Assembly: GCA_019279435.1 (NCBI GenBank)
Contig: JAAALK010000283.1
Location: forward strand, 58,385,700-58,449,699
DNA: 64,000 nt
Reading direction: 5' to 3'
Origin: Zizania palustris
Lineage: Eukaryota; Streptophyta; Magnoliopsida; Poales; Poaceae
A program made the translations under genes and the position numbers. Shown one piece after another: positions 10,530 through 22,975 of the stretch. The notes beneath the pieces are model-generated. The model was given only the letters and a program-made list of their open reading frames with translations, was not told where the DNA came from and made no database searches. Numbering within the stretch: position 1 is the first letter of the stretch; each line of letters starts with the position of its first letter.

Positions 10530-12931
10530 TCAGGAGCTGGAGGACCACTCACGGCGGATGTCGAAGGCGTAGTTGATCTCCAGGTAGCATTTCCGGTCGT
10601 CGTCGACGAACTGGTGAAGCAGCAATATTGAAATGTGATGCGCTCATTGCAGAAGCAGAGATGGTTTTCTGGCTGCTCATATCAGAATTACTTCCTTACC
10701 TTTGTTCTTGCAGAGTATGATCCCCGAGCAAACACTCCCGAGGGTGTCGTCTCCTCAGGCGTCACGTAGTTGTACGGATCCAGCTGAGGACTGAACGTGC
10801 CGAGCATCTCCTTGGTTCTGTCCACTGTAAACACCAGGATTAATTCCAAACAAATCAAACCACTTTGCATTCCCACCAGGAATTCAATTCAAATAATACA
10901 AGTGAGCATACATCTAATATAATATGGTGCAAGAAACTCTGATCCGGAGCATTTACAAAGAGAAAAGCGCACCTTGGATGCCTGCCTTCCAGACGATGTT
11001 GGTGTAACGGAGGCCGGAGACGATATTGTTGCTGACGGAGAAGGTGAACTTGAACCTGTAATCGCTGCCTTCCTTGAGAGTGAACCATGGTTCCTTGGAC
11101 TTGGAGCTGCTGGGCTCCACGGGCAGCGGCAAGGAGACGTCCGGACGCCCCGGTGACATGATGCAGAGGCTCGTAATCCTCACGTCCGGCTCCAGTGTCT
11201 CTGCAACATGAAAGCTTAGATTAAACTGTGCGCATTGTTTTCAATTTCCATTCAGTGTCCGTACAACCAAGAACTCTCGTTTCTATAACTCTATCTGTAT
11301 GGATACATCACTCAGACTGCGTTCGCTATGTGTGCCATCTGCTCTGTCTGTTTTAGGTAGACACTGTATCATTGCCATCCTCAACTTTTTGAATTTTGAC
11401 CGCTGCTTTTCGTGTATGCATAAGAATCCTAGGCATGCACTAGAATGGAGATGACACAGCAAAGTGCCGACCAAAAAGCATTTGCACTAGCTCGGCTTGC
11501 GAGCTTCCATTAGAAATGATTGTTCGCATCAAAATAGAGCCAATTCTCTTTTCTGCACGGTCTGGCATAACGCACCATTCCCTTGGCTGGCCTGGATGAG
11601 CAGGAGCATGTCCAGTGGAAGCCACCGTGGAATTACAGAGGTTACTCCATAAAACACGTGCAAAATGTTTCCAAAATTCTCCAGAAAATCTCACATGTAG
11701 GGGAGGAGATACTATGCAGCCATCTAAAATATAAAGATCAAACCCAATCTAGTTCCTAGGATAAAAAATTGGCAACTACCAAAGATAAAACAGGATGAAT
11801 ATTACTTAGCACTAAAAATACTCCTTTTGTTCGCTGTTTGTCATTTCAGACTTCATAAATGAAACGAATCCGAAGAAATTCTACATTGAGGCAAAATACC
11901 ACCAAATGTGCATATGAGATTTGTTTGAGAAATTTCAAGAACTTTTGTACAAACATTTTTCATGGAATTATTTCCATGATTTCACCAAACAGGTTGTTTC
12001 CACGGTATGTGATATACTTATAGGGTGCACGGTGTGAGGTCGTCCTAGTTACATTCTTCGAATTTAAAATGCGGAAATTTAGCGCAAACTTGTTAACTGA
12101 CGCTATGAAGTAAGAACACATTTTTGACAGAACAACACAATTACAACCCATAAAAGGAGCTCCTTTTCGCCCCCGATCAAATATGTCTCAGTCAAAATTT
12201 CACAAAACTTTGCCTTGAGAAAAAGGTTCCCCTTTTCGTGCCGGTCCTTACCCAAGAAACAATCACACCGTAAACGGCAGAAACCAACAAACATACGATT
12301 TGGTACGGTTTCGAAATAGCCACAAAACATATCAAATCCGAAATACTCAACCAAATTAAGATGGTGAAATGCCAAATTAAGGAGATAAACAGAGGCGATT
12401 TGGTCGGGGTTAACAGCTGGAAAAGCTCAAAACGAGATGAAAGTTCGATCGTTTAATTTACCTCCCACGGAGTTCAAATCCACGCTGCCCAGGAGCTGCT
12501 CTTTCCATCTCCGAAGGCTCTCGTCCTCCTTCAATTTCGAATTAGGCAACAGTTAATCACTACTGGAAGCTAGGATGTCAAGTAAGCAAAAACCTTGCAA
12601 GAAAAGGAAGAAAAACCGCATCAAGAATGGAAGAACAGCCGGAGCAAGAAGGGGATCCCAGGGAGACCTTGTCCATCTCGAGCTGCTCCTTGATGCTGAC
12701 CCTGGGGCCGAGCTCGATGCCTTCCTCCTCCTCCACCTCCTCCTCCTCCTCGGCGCGGCGCGGCGAGGACTCGCTGACATCCGGTTGCGCCGCCGCCGCG
12801 TCGACGCGCTCCTTCTCCACCTCCCGCCCCTTCTCCTCCAGAGAAGACGACGGCGGTGGCTCCTTGGAGGAGGAGGAGCAGCAGCAAGAGGCGGCGGCGC
12901 CAGCGCCAGCTCCACCAGCCGCCGAAGACAT
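10530..12931 (-). CDS. Rho GDP-dissociation inhibitor (RhoGDI)
   Basis: Five exons in transcript order, 12931-12668, 12528-12462, 11200-10973, 10824-10700 and 10610-10530, all have GT-AG borders, keep frame and give about 254 residues. Residues 1-88 form a low-complexity arm with Ser and Cys runs and an acidic EEEEEVEEEEG block, then ELGPRVSIKEQLEMDK. The rest is the immunoglobulin-like RhoGDI fold, recognisable by ETLEPDVRITSLCIMSPGRP, WFTLKEGSDYRFKFTFSV, NNIVSGLRYTNIVWKAG, VDRTKEMLGTFSPQ and, at the end, CYLEINYAFDIRREW. RhoGDIs bind prenylated ROP/RAC GTPases, keep them GDP-bound in the cytosol and recycle them from the plasma membrane, which shapes polar growth. The start is the first Met after the GC-rich leader (MSSAAGG). 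Length fits plant members. A Pack-MULE lies 318 bp upstream of the ATG and a MITE follows the 3' end. Confidence 0.92.
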
Positions 12932-13248
12932 CGCCGCCGCGCCGCACAACACAGGCCGGACCCGCGAATCGAGAGGGGCAGGCGGGTGTGGGCGCGTGCC
13001 GTGGCAGGTGCAGCCGCGCGATCGAGATGCTCGAGCGAATGTGCGAGAAGGGAAATAGGGTGGCGGATGGAAAGAGAAAAACGAAAACACATTCGGTGGG
13101 TTCATCGGTTCCTTTCGAATTTGAATTGAGTCCGTTTTAAATGTGTTGCTCTTGCTGGCAATCTGTGATCGGTTCCGCACGTTAGCTTTAACTGTAATTT
13201 ATTTAGGTCTGTTTGATTTCACCTTGTTAAATTTTAGGGTTTAAAGTT

Positions 13249-14155
13249 GGGTTATTAGCCTACGTACCACCGTTATTTTCCGAAACGTCAAAAATAACAT
13301 TACTATTTGTCTATTAGCCTATGTGCCATTACAATTCTCGTATCGATTTTTATATACCATTTTGCATGTGTGTCGGGATTGACTTTTTTGTATTGCCTAT
13401 ACTGCCCTTCTTCACTCGTCCATCCCCTTATGCGGTGGCGACGACGACCTCATTGACAGCCCACTGCTTGTTCCCGATTGACGGCTCACCGGTCTCCAAT
13501 CCTGTTGGACCAGTACACGTACTGCAACAGTTGAACACCGCTGGGTCGCGCATCGCCGACAGCTAGTACCCGCACAGCAGATCACCCTTGCCCACCTCAT
13601 ACGTCGTGTCGTGCGACCGCAACACGAAGTCTCGCTGCGTCTGCTCGAACTACAGCGGCACCAACGCCTGCATCCGGAGCACCACGTACACTGTCGACCA
13701 CATCAGCGGCATCTCCCGCACCGCCGTGAATCCGACCTCGCCGTCATCGCCTAGAACGCGTCGCACCTCCTCCCGCAGCGGAAGCCGCAACCCGTCCCTA
13801 CTAGCCTTCTCGACCTCGAAGATCAGGAACGGCAGGAACACCGAGAAGCCGTCGAACGCGTTGAAGTTGAGCACGAAGAGGATGTTGTTGGTGGCGTCTT
13901 TCCTGTCAATTGTGTGCTCTCGTAGCCGAGCTTGATGGCGAAGGATGGCATCAAGAAGGAATGGAGGAGCAGCTACAGAATGGCAAAGTGTAGGGAAGAA
14001 GATGAATAGTGCGGGGTAATCTGGGCATTTGCATGTGGGCCTAAATGGCATACAAGAGTGAATCTGAAATAGTAATGGCATGTAAGCTAATAGACGAATA
14101 GTAATGGTATTTTTGGCGTTTTGAAAAATAACGGTGGCACGTAGGCTAATAACCC
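13249..14155. mobile_element. Pack-MULE (Mutator-like element carrying a gene fragment)
   Basis: Long terminal inverted repeats of about 85 bp begin GGGTTATTAGCCTACGT at both ends. The flanks are a perfect 9-bp duplication TTTAAAGTT (13240-13248 and 14156-14164), the Mutator signature. There is no transposase. The 907-bp element carries part of a CYP74-type gene on its minus strand (see next entry), which makes it a Pack-MULE. It sits in the upstream region of the RhoGDI gene. Confidence 0.92.
13430..13945 (-). pseudogene. CYP74-like (hydroperoxide lyase / allene oxide synthase) fragment inside the Pack-MULE
   Basis: Minus-strand translation shows DATNNILFVLNFNAFDGF, then LREEVRRVLGDDGEVGFTAV, REMPLMWSTVYVVLRMQ, RDFVLRSHDTTYEVGKGDLL and AMRDPAVF. 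This order matches the I-helix to heme region of CYP74 cytochromes P450, which act on fatty-acid hydroperoxides in oxylipin synthesis. It is dead: there are in-frame stops after VPL and after CGY, and a deletion plus frameshift between AVF and the YVYWSN segment. The heme-binding segment reads NKQWAVNE, with Trp where the ligand Cys should be. The motifs look closest to hydroperoxide lyase, but I cannot separate HPL from AOS without alignment. There are no introns, as is common for CYP74 genes in grasses. Confidence 0.75.
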
Positions 14156-14164
14156 TTTAAAGTT

Positions 14165-15431
14165 TAGATCCGTCTCTAAAATGTCAAACATGGTGTTTCT
14201 AAACTTTAGTCATTTAGTCATCATAAGATTACTAAAAGGGACTAAAGAAGACTAATACCATGTATGCCCCTCGTTAATGCTCTTCGAGGTGAGAAAAATA
14301 GCAATAAGAAACATTTATTATAAGTAATTTTGTATTTGTCCAGCGGTTATAATGACTTTTAGTCACTAGAAAAAAACGATGTCGGACTAAATAGAGGCAG
14401 ACTAAAGTTTAGTTTAGTCCCTAAAGACAAAGCCTTAGTTTAGTTTTTAACTAGCTAACAGGGACAAAGCTAAAGTAAAATTAAAGGGGTACACTTCTCT
14501 TATGAATGCATAAACGGGTGCATATATGATGAAAATTTAATAAAATCTTTTATTTTTCAATTTTTGAGGGGTATATATGCATCCCTGAGATGAACGTAGC
14601 TTCGCCCTAGCTAGCCAAGAGTGAAATATTGTTTACTAAAAAATTAAAATAATATTTAACTATTTAAAATATTATGATATAGTAGATGAAACAATATATA
14701 GTATAATACCGTGTAAGTCTGTCTTATAGTTTGATCTCCAATATTATTGCACAACAACTCATATTTGGCACATATATAATTAAAATTAGCACTCCTACCA
14801 AAAAACAATAACATATATCATATAAAATATATTTACTTTATTTTAGACAATATTATGAAATTTCCTTTTGTTCGTAACAAAACACGGCAACTTGCATGTG
14901 AATAGTAAAAATAAATTATGTTTTTAGCTAAACATGATTTACATTTTTTAAACACTAATAATGTATAAAAGTGAGACCTTGTTTAATAAAAAATGAAACA
15001 AATGTTAAACTATTTGAAATATTGGTGTAGTTGTATTGAAAATTTGTTCATATTGATTGAAACATCGTGTCTTTACATTTTTTTCACTGGACAAAGAAAG
15101 CTTATTGAGCTCATTTCTGAATTAATTATGGTTGTTCTAGGTTGAGACAATTTAGAATCAATTTATGGATATTTTCTATTTATCAGCATTGATTGCTGCT
15201 AAAAGTAAAAAAATATCATCTTAAAATTATTTTTATTAGATCAGTCATATGTCTCATCTTATAAATTGTGGACTAGGAATATTCAAACCAACTAGACCCC
15301 ATAGGTATAAGAAAAACAATAAAAATACAAAGTATTCTCTAGTCCATTGAAGATAAAACAAGACGCACTCATGTATACATGTGGTATACATGCATAGTGA
15401 CATGTATATATCTTCTAAATAATAAAAATTA
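14165..15431. other. AT-rich spacer, no gene seen
   Basis: CTTTAGTC / GACTAAA motifs recur between 14190 and 14450 and could be an old hAT-like MITE that the Pack-MULE broke, but I could not define ends. The remainder is AT-rich, with stops in all frames. Confidence 0.45.
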
Positions 15432-15433
15432 TA

Positions 15434-15694
15434 CTTTCTCCGTTTATTTTTAAATGAAGCCGTTGATTTTTATCAAAACATTTGACCATTCGTATCATTC
15501 AAATTTTTTTTTGCAAATATACAAAATATAAGTTAGGTTTAAAATATCTTCAATAAAAAACAAATGATAACAAAATAAATGATATTTCAAAAATATTTTG
15601 AATAACAAAATAAATGATATTTCAATTTTTGAATAAAACGAATAGTCAAATATTAAGATAAAAGTCAACGATATTTAAAGACGAATGAAAATAG
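15434..15694. mobile_element. Stowaway-type MITE, diverged
   Basis: It aligns with the element at 10-237 in order and content (TTTTTAAATGAAGCCGTTGA, CATTTGACCATTCGT, then the complementary half). The ends CTTTCTCCGTT and ATGAAAATAG have decayed. TA flanks both sides. It is older than the other two copies. Confidence 0.75.
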
Positions 15695-15784
15695 TATCTC
15701 ATAAGAGCAAGGCTAATAATTTAGCTAGTTGTTGGCTTTATATTTATACCATATCACATATAGCCGGGGACGGAGCTACTAAGG

Positions 15785-17799
15785 TGAGAAACCAAGGGTT
15801 GGTTTCGGAGTCTGTGATGAGTGATTGACTGTGTTTTATCCTCTGATTCAAAGGGGTACCTCCGAAGGGGTTCGGAGATTGGATCTCCGAAGGTCTTCGG
15901 AGGTGGTTTCACCGAAGGGTTCGGTGGTTTTGATTGTTGCAGCTGTTGCAGCGGAGTGTGCCTGTCGGAGGGGTCCGACAGTACACGATGATTGGTTGTA
16001 CCGAAGGTCTCGGTACTTTGGACGGTACACCAGAGTGTGTGCCGAAGGTTGATAACCCGGAGAGGTCTCCGGAGTACTGGATACACTTGTTTGTTTGTCT
16101 GTGGTGCGCATGGGACTTCGGAGGCGACGAACGGGTCGTAGCAAGTGAACCTGGGTCAAGCGGGAGGCTTGATGCCAGGGGAGCGGGGAGCTCCGTCACG
16201 AAGGCTGCGAAGGGGTCAAGGTCGGACCTCGGGTCGAGGTGCACCAGGAGAGGGCAGTAAGTGCGGAGCGTGGCTCCGGGTGAAGGTACTCCGAGACAAA
16301 GTCCTCGGAGGCGAGGCACTTCGAAGGGTACTCCGGAAGGAGTGACTTCGGAGTATGGTGGATCAAGTCCTTTGCGGAGGCAAGGCATTCGATGTGTGCT
16401 CCGGAGGGAGACACTCGAAGGTACCCGACGAAGGTCTCAGAAGTCGAGGTGCATCGAAGGCATGGTCCGGGTGAGGCTCGTCGAGGAGTGTGCTCAGGGA
16501 GAGACACTGCGACGAAGTGCTCATGGAATGCTTCATGCTGAGGCCTTGGACGAAGGAGGGACTTCGAAGGGTGGTACTCCGAAGGTGGGGCTTCGGAGTG
16601 AAGCAGGCTTCAGAGCAAGGCTGGCTCCGGAGTGAGGATGACTTGAGGTACTTCGGCCATGCATGGCTTCGGTACACGGACTGACGGAGTTCGAGCTGGG
16701 AGAAGCTGCGAAGCCGTGGTGGTCCACTCTGAAGGTGGTGGTGCGAAGGCCCAACGGTTTTGACGGCTTCGGCTCAAAACCGTCACTGTATCGGAGGCTA
16801 TCTTCGGTGAAGCGAAGGCCGTTAGGCTCAAGGCTTCTCACCGAAGCTACCGCACCCCTCGCGTGCGAAGGGGGGCTTCAGGAAAGTCAAAGACTGTAAA
16901 GGCTGACAGTGTCTGCTCTGCAAAATGCTGACGATGTCCCCTCTGCAAAGCTAACAGAGAAGCCTCCAGAATAAAGTTGACTACCTTTTGTACCCCTCTG
17001 TTCTGTAGAGACAAAACCAATGTAAACCCTAGGGGTAAAGTAGTCAATTCACTTGGGTGAATAGTGGCTATAAATATGGGGGCTGGGTAGGTAACATTTA
17101 ACACTTTGAGCATTCACTGTTGAGCTCCTGTACTACCCACCACACGTTGTATTCATCCTGAGTTCATTTATTGTGTTCCTTGTTCAAGCAGCGAAGCCCT
17201 GCTTCTGTGTTCATTTTTCTGCTTGAGCTTGTTTGCATACCTCGCTAGTAGTAGTGCACCGAAGCCTGTCTAGGCGAAGTGTGTTTTGTGCGAAGTGTGC
17301 TTTTTCAGTGTGCGTTCGCTCTGTGTAACTGGAGGCTAGACCTCGCTGTTTACTAGTGAAGCCCTGTTCGAAGGCCATCGTTCTTCCCGTGTCGAGGTCC
17401 TTAGCGAAGTCCGTAGAGTGTGCGTTTAGACCTTCGGTGTACGAAGCCCAGCACCAGTTGCTGTTGCTAAGTACTTGGTCGAAGTCCTCAGAGGATAGTC
17501 CACTCTTGCGAAGGGTGAAGTGCGAAGCCTGCTCGAAGCACCCTGTGTGCGGAGCCTGCACTGACTTGGCTGAGTTGATTTTTCGGGGTTGCGTGTTTAG
17601 CGAAGTCTTCTTGGCTTCGGACTTTTACTCCTTGCGAAGCCTGTGTTCGGAGCTGTCAAATACCTCCGAACCAGAACTTCAAAGGTTGTGTTCGAAGCCT
17701 GTTCCGCAGTAGACTGAATTAAAACAGAAGGCTATTTTTAGCCCAAGTTTTTAAAATCTCCCATTCACCCCCCCTCTGGTCGTCATTTCCGGTCCAACA
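15785..17799 (+). repeat. 5' LTR of element A
   Basis: It begins TGAGAAACCAAGGG and ends GGTCCAACA. It is dense in short palindromes such as TTCGAA, CTTCGGAG and CCGGAGAGGTCTCCGG. A TATA box (TATAAATA, 17069-17076) lies in the sequence GTGGCTATAAATATGGGG, so transcription probably starts near 17100. Many short ORFs in all frames come from the CGAAG/CGGAG repetition and are not genes. Confidence 0.93.
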
Positions 17800-17801
17800 A
17801 T

Positions 17802-17818
17802 TGGTATTAGAGCAGGTT
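17802..17818 (+). promoter_or_regulatory. tRNA primer-binding site of element A
   Basis: TGGTATTAGAGCAGGTT lies 2 bp after the 5' LTR. It is one form of the initiator tRNA-Met-complementary site TGGTATCAGAGC used by plant copia elements; two positions differ from the matching site in element B. Confidence 0.85.
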
Positions 17819-17863
17819 AAGATCACCAGTTGACCTTAACCAGTTTTGTGATCTGTTGGCGAC

Positions 17864-19814
17864 ATGGACAGAGCTAGTAAAATTCCTCTGTTCGATGGGA
17901 CTGACTTTGCATACTGGAAGGTGCGCATGGAGGCTTATTTGCTAAGCCAAGAAAATGCAATTTGGGAGATTGTGGACTCACAATACTCCATCCCTGATAC
18001 TCGCACCTCTCAAACAGAGAAGGATCAGTATAATGCCAACTCCAAGGCAAGGAATATATTGTTCATTGGTTTGAGCCGGAGTGAGTTTGATAGGGTGCAA
18101 CACCTTAGGACTGCTAGGGAAATTTGGACCACTCTCACTATTTTTCATGAGGGCTCTACACAGATCAAGGCCAGGCGCCAAAGCACATACAATCAACAGT
18201 ATCAGCTGTTTGTGTAGGCACCTGGTGAATCTATAGATGCCATGTTTTCTCGCTTTGATGTGATAGTGAGTAACTTGCGGTCCAACGGGACGCTTGCTTA
18301 CAATGATCATGATAGGGCTATCAAGCTTCTCTATGCTCTTGATCGTAGCATATGGGAAGTGAAGATATCCAGCATTGCGGAGTCTGCAGGTTATGACACA
18401 TTGACCTGTGATGAGCTCTTCAGCAAGCTGAAGTCCACAGAGATTGCCAAGGCATCTCTTGCGGTGCACAGGAACTCCTTGCCACAACCATTGGCATTGG
18501 TTTCTAGCACTAGCCGTGGCACCGCTGCAGAACCAAGCACATATGGTACTTGTGTTCTTGCAGATGGTTTTGCTTTGTCCTCCCTGGTCTCCGTCACAAA
18601 GGAGCAGGTGAATACTCTGGATGATGATGAGCTTGCTCTCATTGCCAGAAGGTTCACCCGCTTTCATCATGAGAGACGGGATCACAGGAGAAGTGGTTTT
18701 AGTGGTTGCTTTGAATGTGGCGACACTTCTCATATTAAGGCCATTGCCCAAAACTCAAGAAGAGAGATGAGAGTGAGCGCCCCAAATACCACAAGAAGGA
18801 GAGGAAACCCTTTGTGAAAGGCAAGCGGGGCAAGATGGCTAAGAAAGTAGCCAAAGCCGCTTCCAGAGCATTTGTTGCTGCTCTCAGCGACATCGACACT
18901 TCCTTAACTGAGGAGTCGAGCTCTGAAGAGGAGGAGTCCCCAAGTAAGGAGGACAAGAAGGACAAGAAGGGACGAGACTTCACAGGCCTTTGCTTCATGG
19001 CCGACAGCGATCACAGCGGCGATGAGCTTGACTCATCTGAGGTACCACTATCCTCTGACCAGCTTTTAATTAAACTAGATGAACTGAATGAAGTAGTTCT
19101 TAGTCAGGATAGATTACTTGTGCAAGCCGCTAGAGAAAGAAAAGACCTTAGACTTAGGCTAGAATCTGTTTCTACTGAGTATGCCATGTTTAAGTCTAAA
19201 GTAAATGATGCTGAATGTGAATCTTGTACTGTTGTCATGGGTGAGCTTGCTCAGTTGCGTTCTGTACATGCTCAAATTCTTTCTGAGCTTGAGACTGCAC
19301 AGAAGCAGCTTTTGGTGGTGGATTCTAGACCTCATGATAATATTGAATGCATGAACTATTCTTTATTACGCGAGAGCATTAATTTACGTGATAAACATGT
19401 TCATGATTTAGAGGCTAGATTGGAGAGGGCCGGTAGTTCTAAGGATGTGCAGCCTGTTTGTGACATGTGCATTACCCATCTTTAGGTATGCATGAGTCTG
19501 AGTTTTACTATCGTCCTGCTTTTGAGGCTCCTCGTGCTTCTCGGAGAGGTTTTGCTCCTCGAGGTGTTCACCATGTTCCATATGGTGGTAAACCCCGGGT
19601 GAGTAGCTTTGTACCTCATCAGAGTAGGAGACCTCGACATGTTGTTCGATCACAGCATGTAGGTAGACCTCGCACTTTGCATCATTCAGATTATCATGTG
19701 CGTAGACCGTCTACTTTTACTGCGCCTACTACTCGTGTCACTCAGTGCTGGATGCCTCGTCATTTTTTCACTCACCCTAGCACTGAGCGATCGAGATATT
19801 CTTATCATGTGTAG
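17864..19814 (+). pseudogene. gag of element A, disrupted
   Basis: It starts MDRASKIPLFDGTDFAYWKV, the copia gag (UBN2-like) opening, and follows element B's gag closely. Three lesions are visible. A TAG at about 18215-18217 replaces a Gln codon. A 1-nt loss near 18743 falls inside the first CCHC knuckle. A deletion of about 0.5 kb at 19474-19480 removes the linker and the second CCHC knuckle. The last block (GMHESEFYYRPAF...) returns to frame and ends in TAG at 19812-19814, at the same position as in B. Confidence 0.9.
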
Positions 19815-21020
19815 GCGACAGACCGAGGCTTAGAGGGCACGTGGATCATGGACTCCGGTTGTTCGCGCCATATGACCGGAGATGCAGCATGGTTCTCCAG
19901 CCTCACCTCAACCAAGCAAAGGGAACATATCACCTTCGGCAACAATCGAAGGAGTAGAGTGAAAGGTAAAGGTGTGGTAAGAATTAACTCAAATTTCACT
20001 CTCAAAAATGTTGCTTTGGTTAAAAACCTGGGATATAATTTGTTGTCTGTATCCCAGTTGCTTGATGAGGGCTTCGAAGTGCGATTCCATCGAGATACTT
20101 CGCAAGTACTCAATTCTGATGGTGTTGTGGTTTGTAAGATCTTTAGAGTTGGGAGAGTTTTTGGAGCTGATTTTTCTGAGTCATCTGGTTCTTCTCATTG
20201 TCTTGTTGCACATTCTACTTCTGAGCTTTGGAAGTGGCATAGGAGACTAGGACATATGAGCTTTGAGTTGCTCGCTCGTCTGAGCTCCCTAGGTCTGATC
20301 CGAGGATTGCCCAAGCTCAAGTTTGAGAAGAATTTAGTTTGCGCTCCGTGTCGACATGGAAAAATAATTGCTGCTTCGCATTCGCCAGTCACCACAGTGA
20401 TGACTGAACAACCCGGAGAACTTCTCCACATGGACACTGTAGGTCCTTCTCGGGTTAGTTCTTTAGGCGGCAAGTGGTATGTTTTGGTCATTGTCGATGA
20501 TTTCTCTCACTACTCTTGGGTCTTCTTTCTTGCCAGCAAGGATGAAGTGTTTTCACACTTTCGGAGCTTAGCTTTGAGACTTTTCACTGAACTCCCTGGT
20601 GCATTGAAACTCATTCGAAGTGATAATGGCACTGAGTTCAAGAACAATCTCTTTGTTGACTTTTGCATGGAGCATGGCATAGAACATCAATTCTCTGCTC
20701 CGCGGGTTCCTCAACAGAACGGTGTCGTTGAGAGGAAGAACCGCACTTTGGTTGAGATGGCTAAGATGATGCTCGATGAGCATAGGACTCCTAGAAAATT
20801 CTGGGCTGAGGCCATGAACACTGCATGTTACATCTCAAACCGAATCTTCTTGCGCTCAATTTTGAATTTGACATCTTATGAGCTTCGTTTTGGGAGACAG
20901 CCCAAGGTTACTCATCTTCGAGTTTTTAGTGTTCGTTTTGAGTCGCGTTCTTCTGACGGGATCTTTCTGGGTTACACTACACATGGTCATTCTTATCGTG
21001 TTTATAATTTGGAAACTAAC
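19815..21020 (+). pseudogene. pol of element A, 5' part (protease and integrase), cut by element B
   Basis: It continues in the gag frame after the TAG. It shows the protease motif MDSGCSRHMTGD, integrase zinc finger (WHRRLGHMSFELLARL ... CAPCRHGK), and the integrase core with LLHMDTVGPS, IRSDNGTEFK and QQNGVVERKNRTLVEMA. A small in-frame deletion near 20924 removes about 12 residues at the GCRCFILKRG position. The frame runs into VYNLETN and is broken at 21020 by the LTR of B; it resumes at 31810. Confidence 0.92.
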
Positions 21021-22975
21021 TGTTGGACCGGAAACGGCGACCAGAGGGGGGGTGAATGGGAGCTTTTAAAATTTCTGGCTAAAAACTAGCCTTCGGTTTC
21101 AGTTCTGTCTTCTGCGGAACAAGCTTCGAACACTACCTTCGAAGGTCTGGTTCGGAGGTACTTCGACACCTTCGAACACAGGCTTCGGAGGAGCAAAAAT
21201 TCGAAGCCAAGAAGACTTCGCTCCACTTACAACCCTCGAAAATCTACTCTGCTTAGTCAGTGCAGGCTCCGCACACAGGGTGCTTCGAGCAGGCTTCGCA
21301 CTTCACCCTTCGCAAGAGTGGACAGCCCTCTGAGGACTTCGACCAAGTACTTGGCAGCAGCAACTGGTGCTGAGCTTCGTACACGAAGGTCTACACGCAC
21401 ACAAACAGACTACACTAGGGGCTTCGACACAAGAAGCAAAACGGGGAACAATCAGGGCTTCGCTAGTAAGCAGTGAGGTCACGCCTCCTGTTACACAGAG
21501 CGAATGCACACTGACAAAACACACTTCGCACGAAAAACAACCTTCGCCTCAACAGGTTTCGGTGCACTACTACAGGCGAGGTATGCAAAGCGAGCTCAAG
21601 CAAAAGCACAGGAAACAGGGCTTCGCCGCTTGAACAAGGAACACAGAAAATGAACTCTCTGGATGTATTACAATCGAAGTGTGTGGCTACAGGAGCTCAA
21701 CAGTAAATGCTCAAAGTGTTAAATGTTACCTACCGAGCGCCCATATTTATAGCCCACAGTTCACCCAAAGGAAGTGACTACAATACCCCTAGGGTTTACA
21801 AAAGATTTGACTCTACAGAACTAAGGGGTACAAAAGGTAGTCCACCTTTATTCTGGAGGCTTCTCTGTCAGCTTTGCAGAGGGGACAGTGTCAGCCTTTT
21901 ACAGAACAGACAGTGTCAGCCTTTGCAGTCTTTGACTTTCTGCAGCCTCTCATCGCACGCGAGGGTGCGGTAGCTTCGGTGAGAAGCCTTGAGCCTGATG
22001 GCCTTCGCTTTACCGAAGTCAGTCTCCGATACACTGACGGTTTTGAGCCGAAGCCGTCAAAGCTCTTGAGCCTTCGCACCAACACCTCCGGAGTGGACCA
22101 CCACGGCTTCGCAGCTACACCCAGCTCGAACTCCGTCAGTCCGTGTATCGAAGCCATGCAGGCCGAAGCACCTCAAGTCATCCTCACTCCGAAGCCCCAC
22201 CTTCAGAGTACCACCCTTCGAAGTCCCTCCTTCGTCCAAGGCCTTCGCATGAAGCATTCCATGAGCACTTCGTCGCAGTGTCTCACCCCGAGCACACTCC
22301 TCGACGAGCCTCACCCGGACCATGCCTTCGATGCGCCTCGACTTCTGAGACCTTCGTCGGGCACCTTCGAATGTCTCCCTCCGGAGCACACTTCGAACCC
22401 TTGCCTCCGCAGAGGACTTCTTCCAACCAACTCCGAAGTCACTCCATTCGGAGTACCTTCGAAATGCCTCACCTCCGAGGACTGTCTCAGAGTACCTTCA
22501 GTCGGAGCCACGCTCCGCACTCTCTGCCTTCACCTGGCATGCCTCGACCCGAGGACCGACCCGGACCACCTTCGTAGCCACCGTGACGGAGCTCCCCGCT
22601 CCCCTGGCATCAAGCCTCCCGCTTGACCCAGGTTCACCTACTGCGAACCTTGTCCGTCGCCTCCGAAGTCCCTGCGCACCACAGACAAGCAGACAAGTGT
22701 ATCCAGTACTCCGGAGACCTCTCCGGGTTAGCAACCTCCGGTACACACTCCGGTGTACCGCCCAAAGTACCGAACCCTTCGGTACACACCCAGTCATCGT
22801 GTACTGTCGGACCCCTCCGATGAGCACACTCCGCTGCACAGCTGCAGCAAGCAAACACCGAATACCCTTCGGTGAAACCACCTTCGAACACCCTTCGAAG
22901 GTACCCTTCGAACAGAGGGTAACAAGCCTGTCAATCACTCATCACAAAACACCAAAACCAACCCTTGGTTTCTCA
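21021..22975 (-). repeat. 3' LTR of element B
   Basis: On the plus strand it begins TGTTGGACCGGAAACGG and ends CCTTGGTTTCTCA, the reverse of A's LTR borders. It is followed inward by the polypurine tract complement ATCTCCCCCTTGAT. Confidence 0.95.

Noticed and set aside
12575..13129. Plus-strand ORFs of 184 and 143 codons over RhoGDI exon 1
   Set aside because: They are shadows of a GC-rich exon. The minus-strand exon has correct splice sites, frame and a RhoGDI protein.
14182..14460. CTTTAGTC-rich stretch as a hAT MITE interrupted by the Pack-MULE
   Set aside because: The motif occurs in both orientations, but I could not define matching ends or an 8-bp duplication.
16261..16635. Many 60-160-codon ORFs in the LTRs of A, B and C
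   Set aside because: LTR base pattern lacks stops in several frames at once. The products (RSLEPDGLRF-type) are not conserved in frame between copies.
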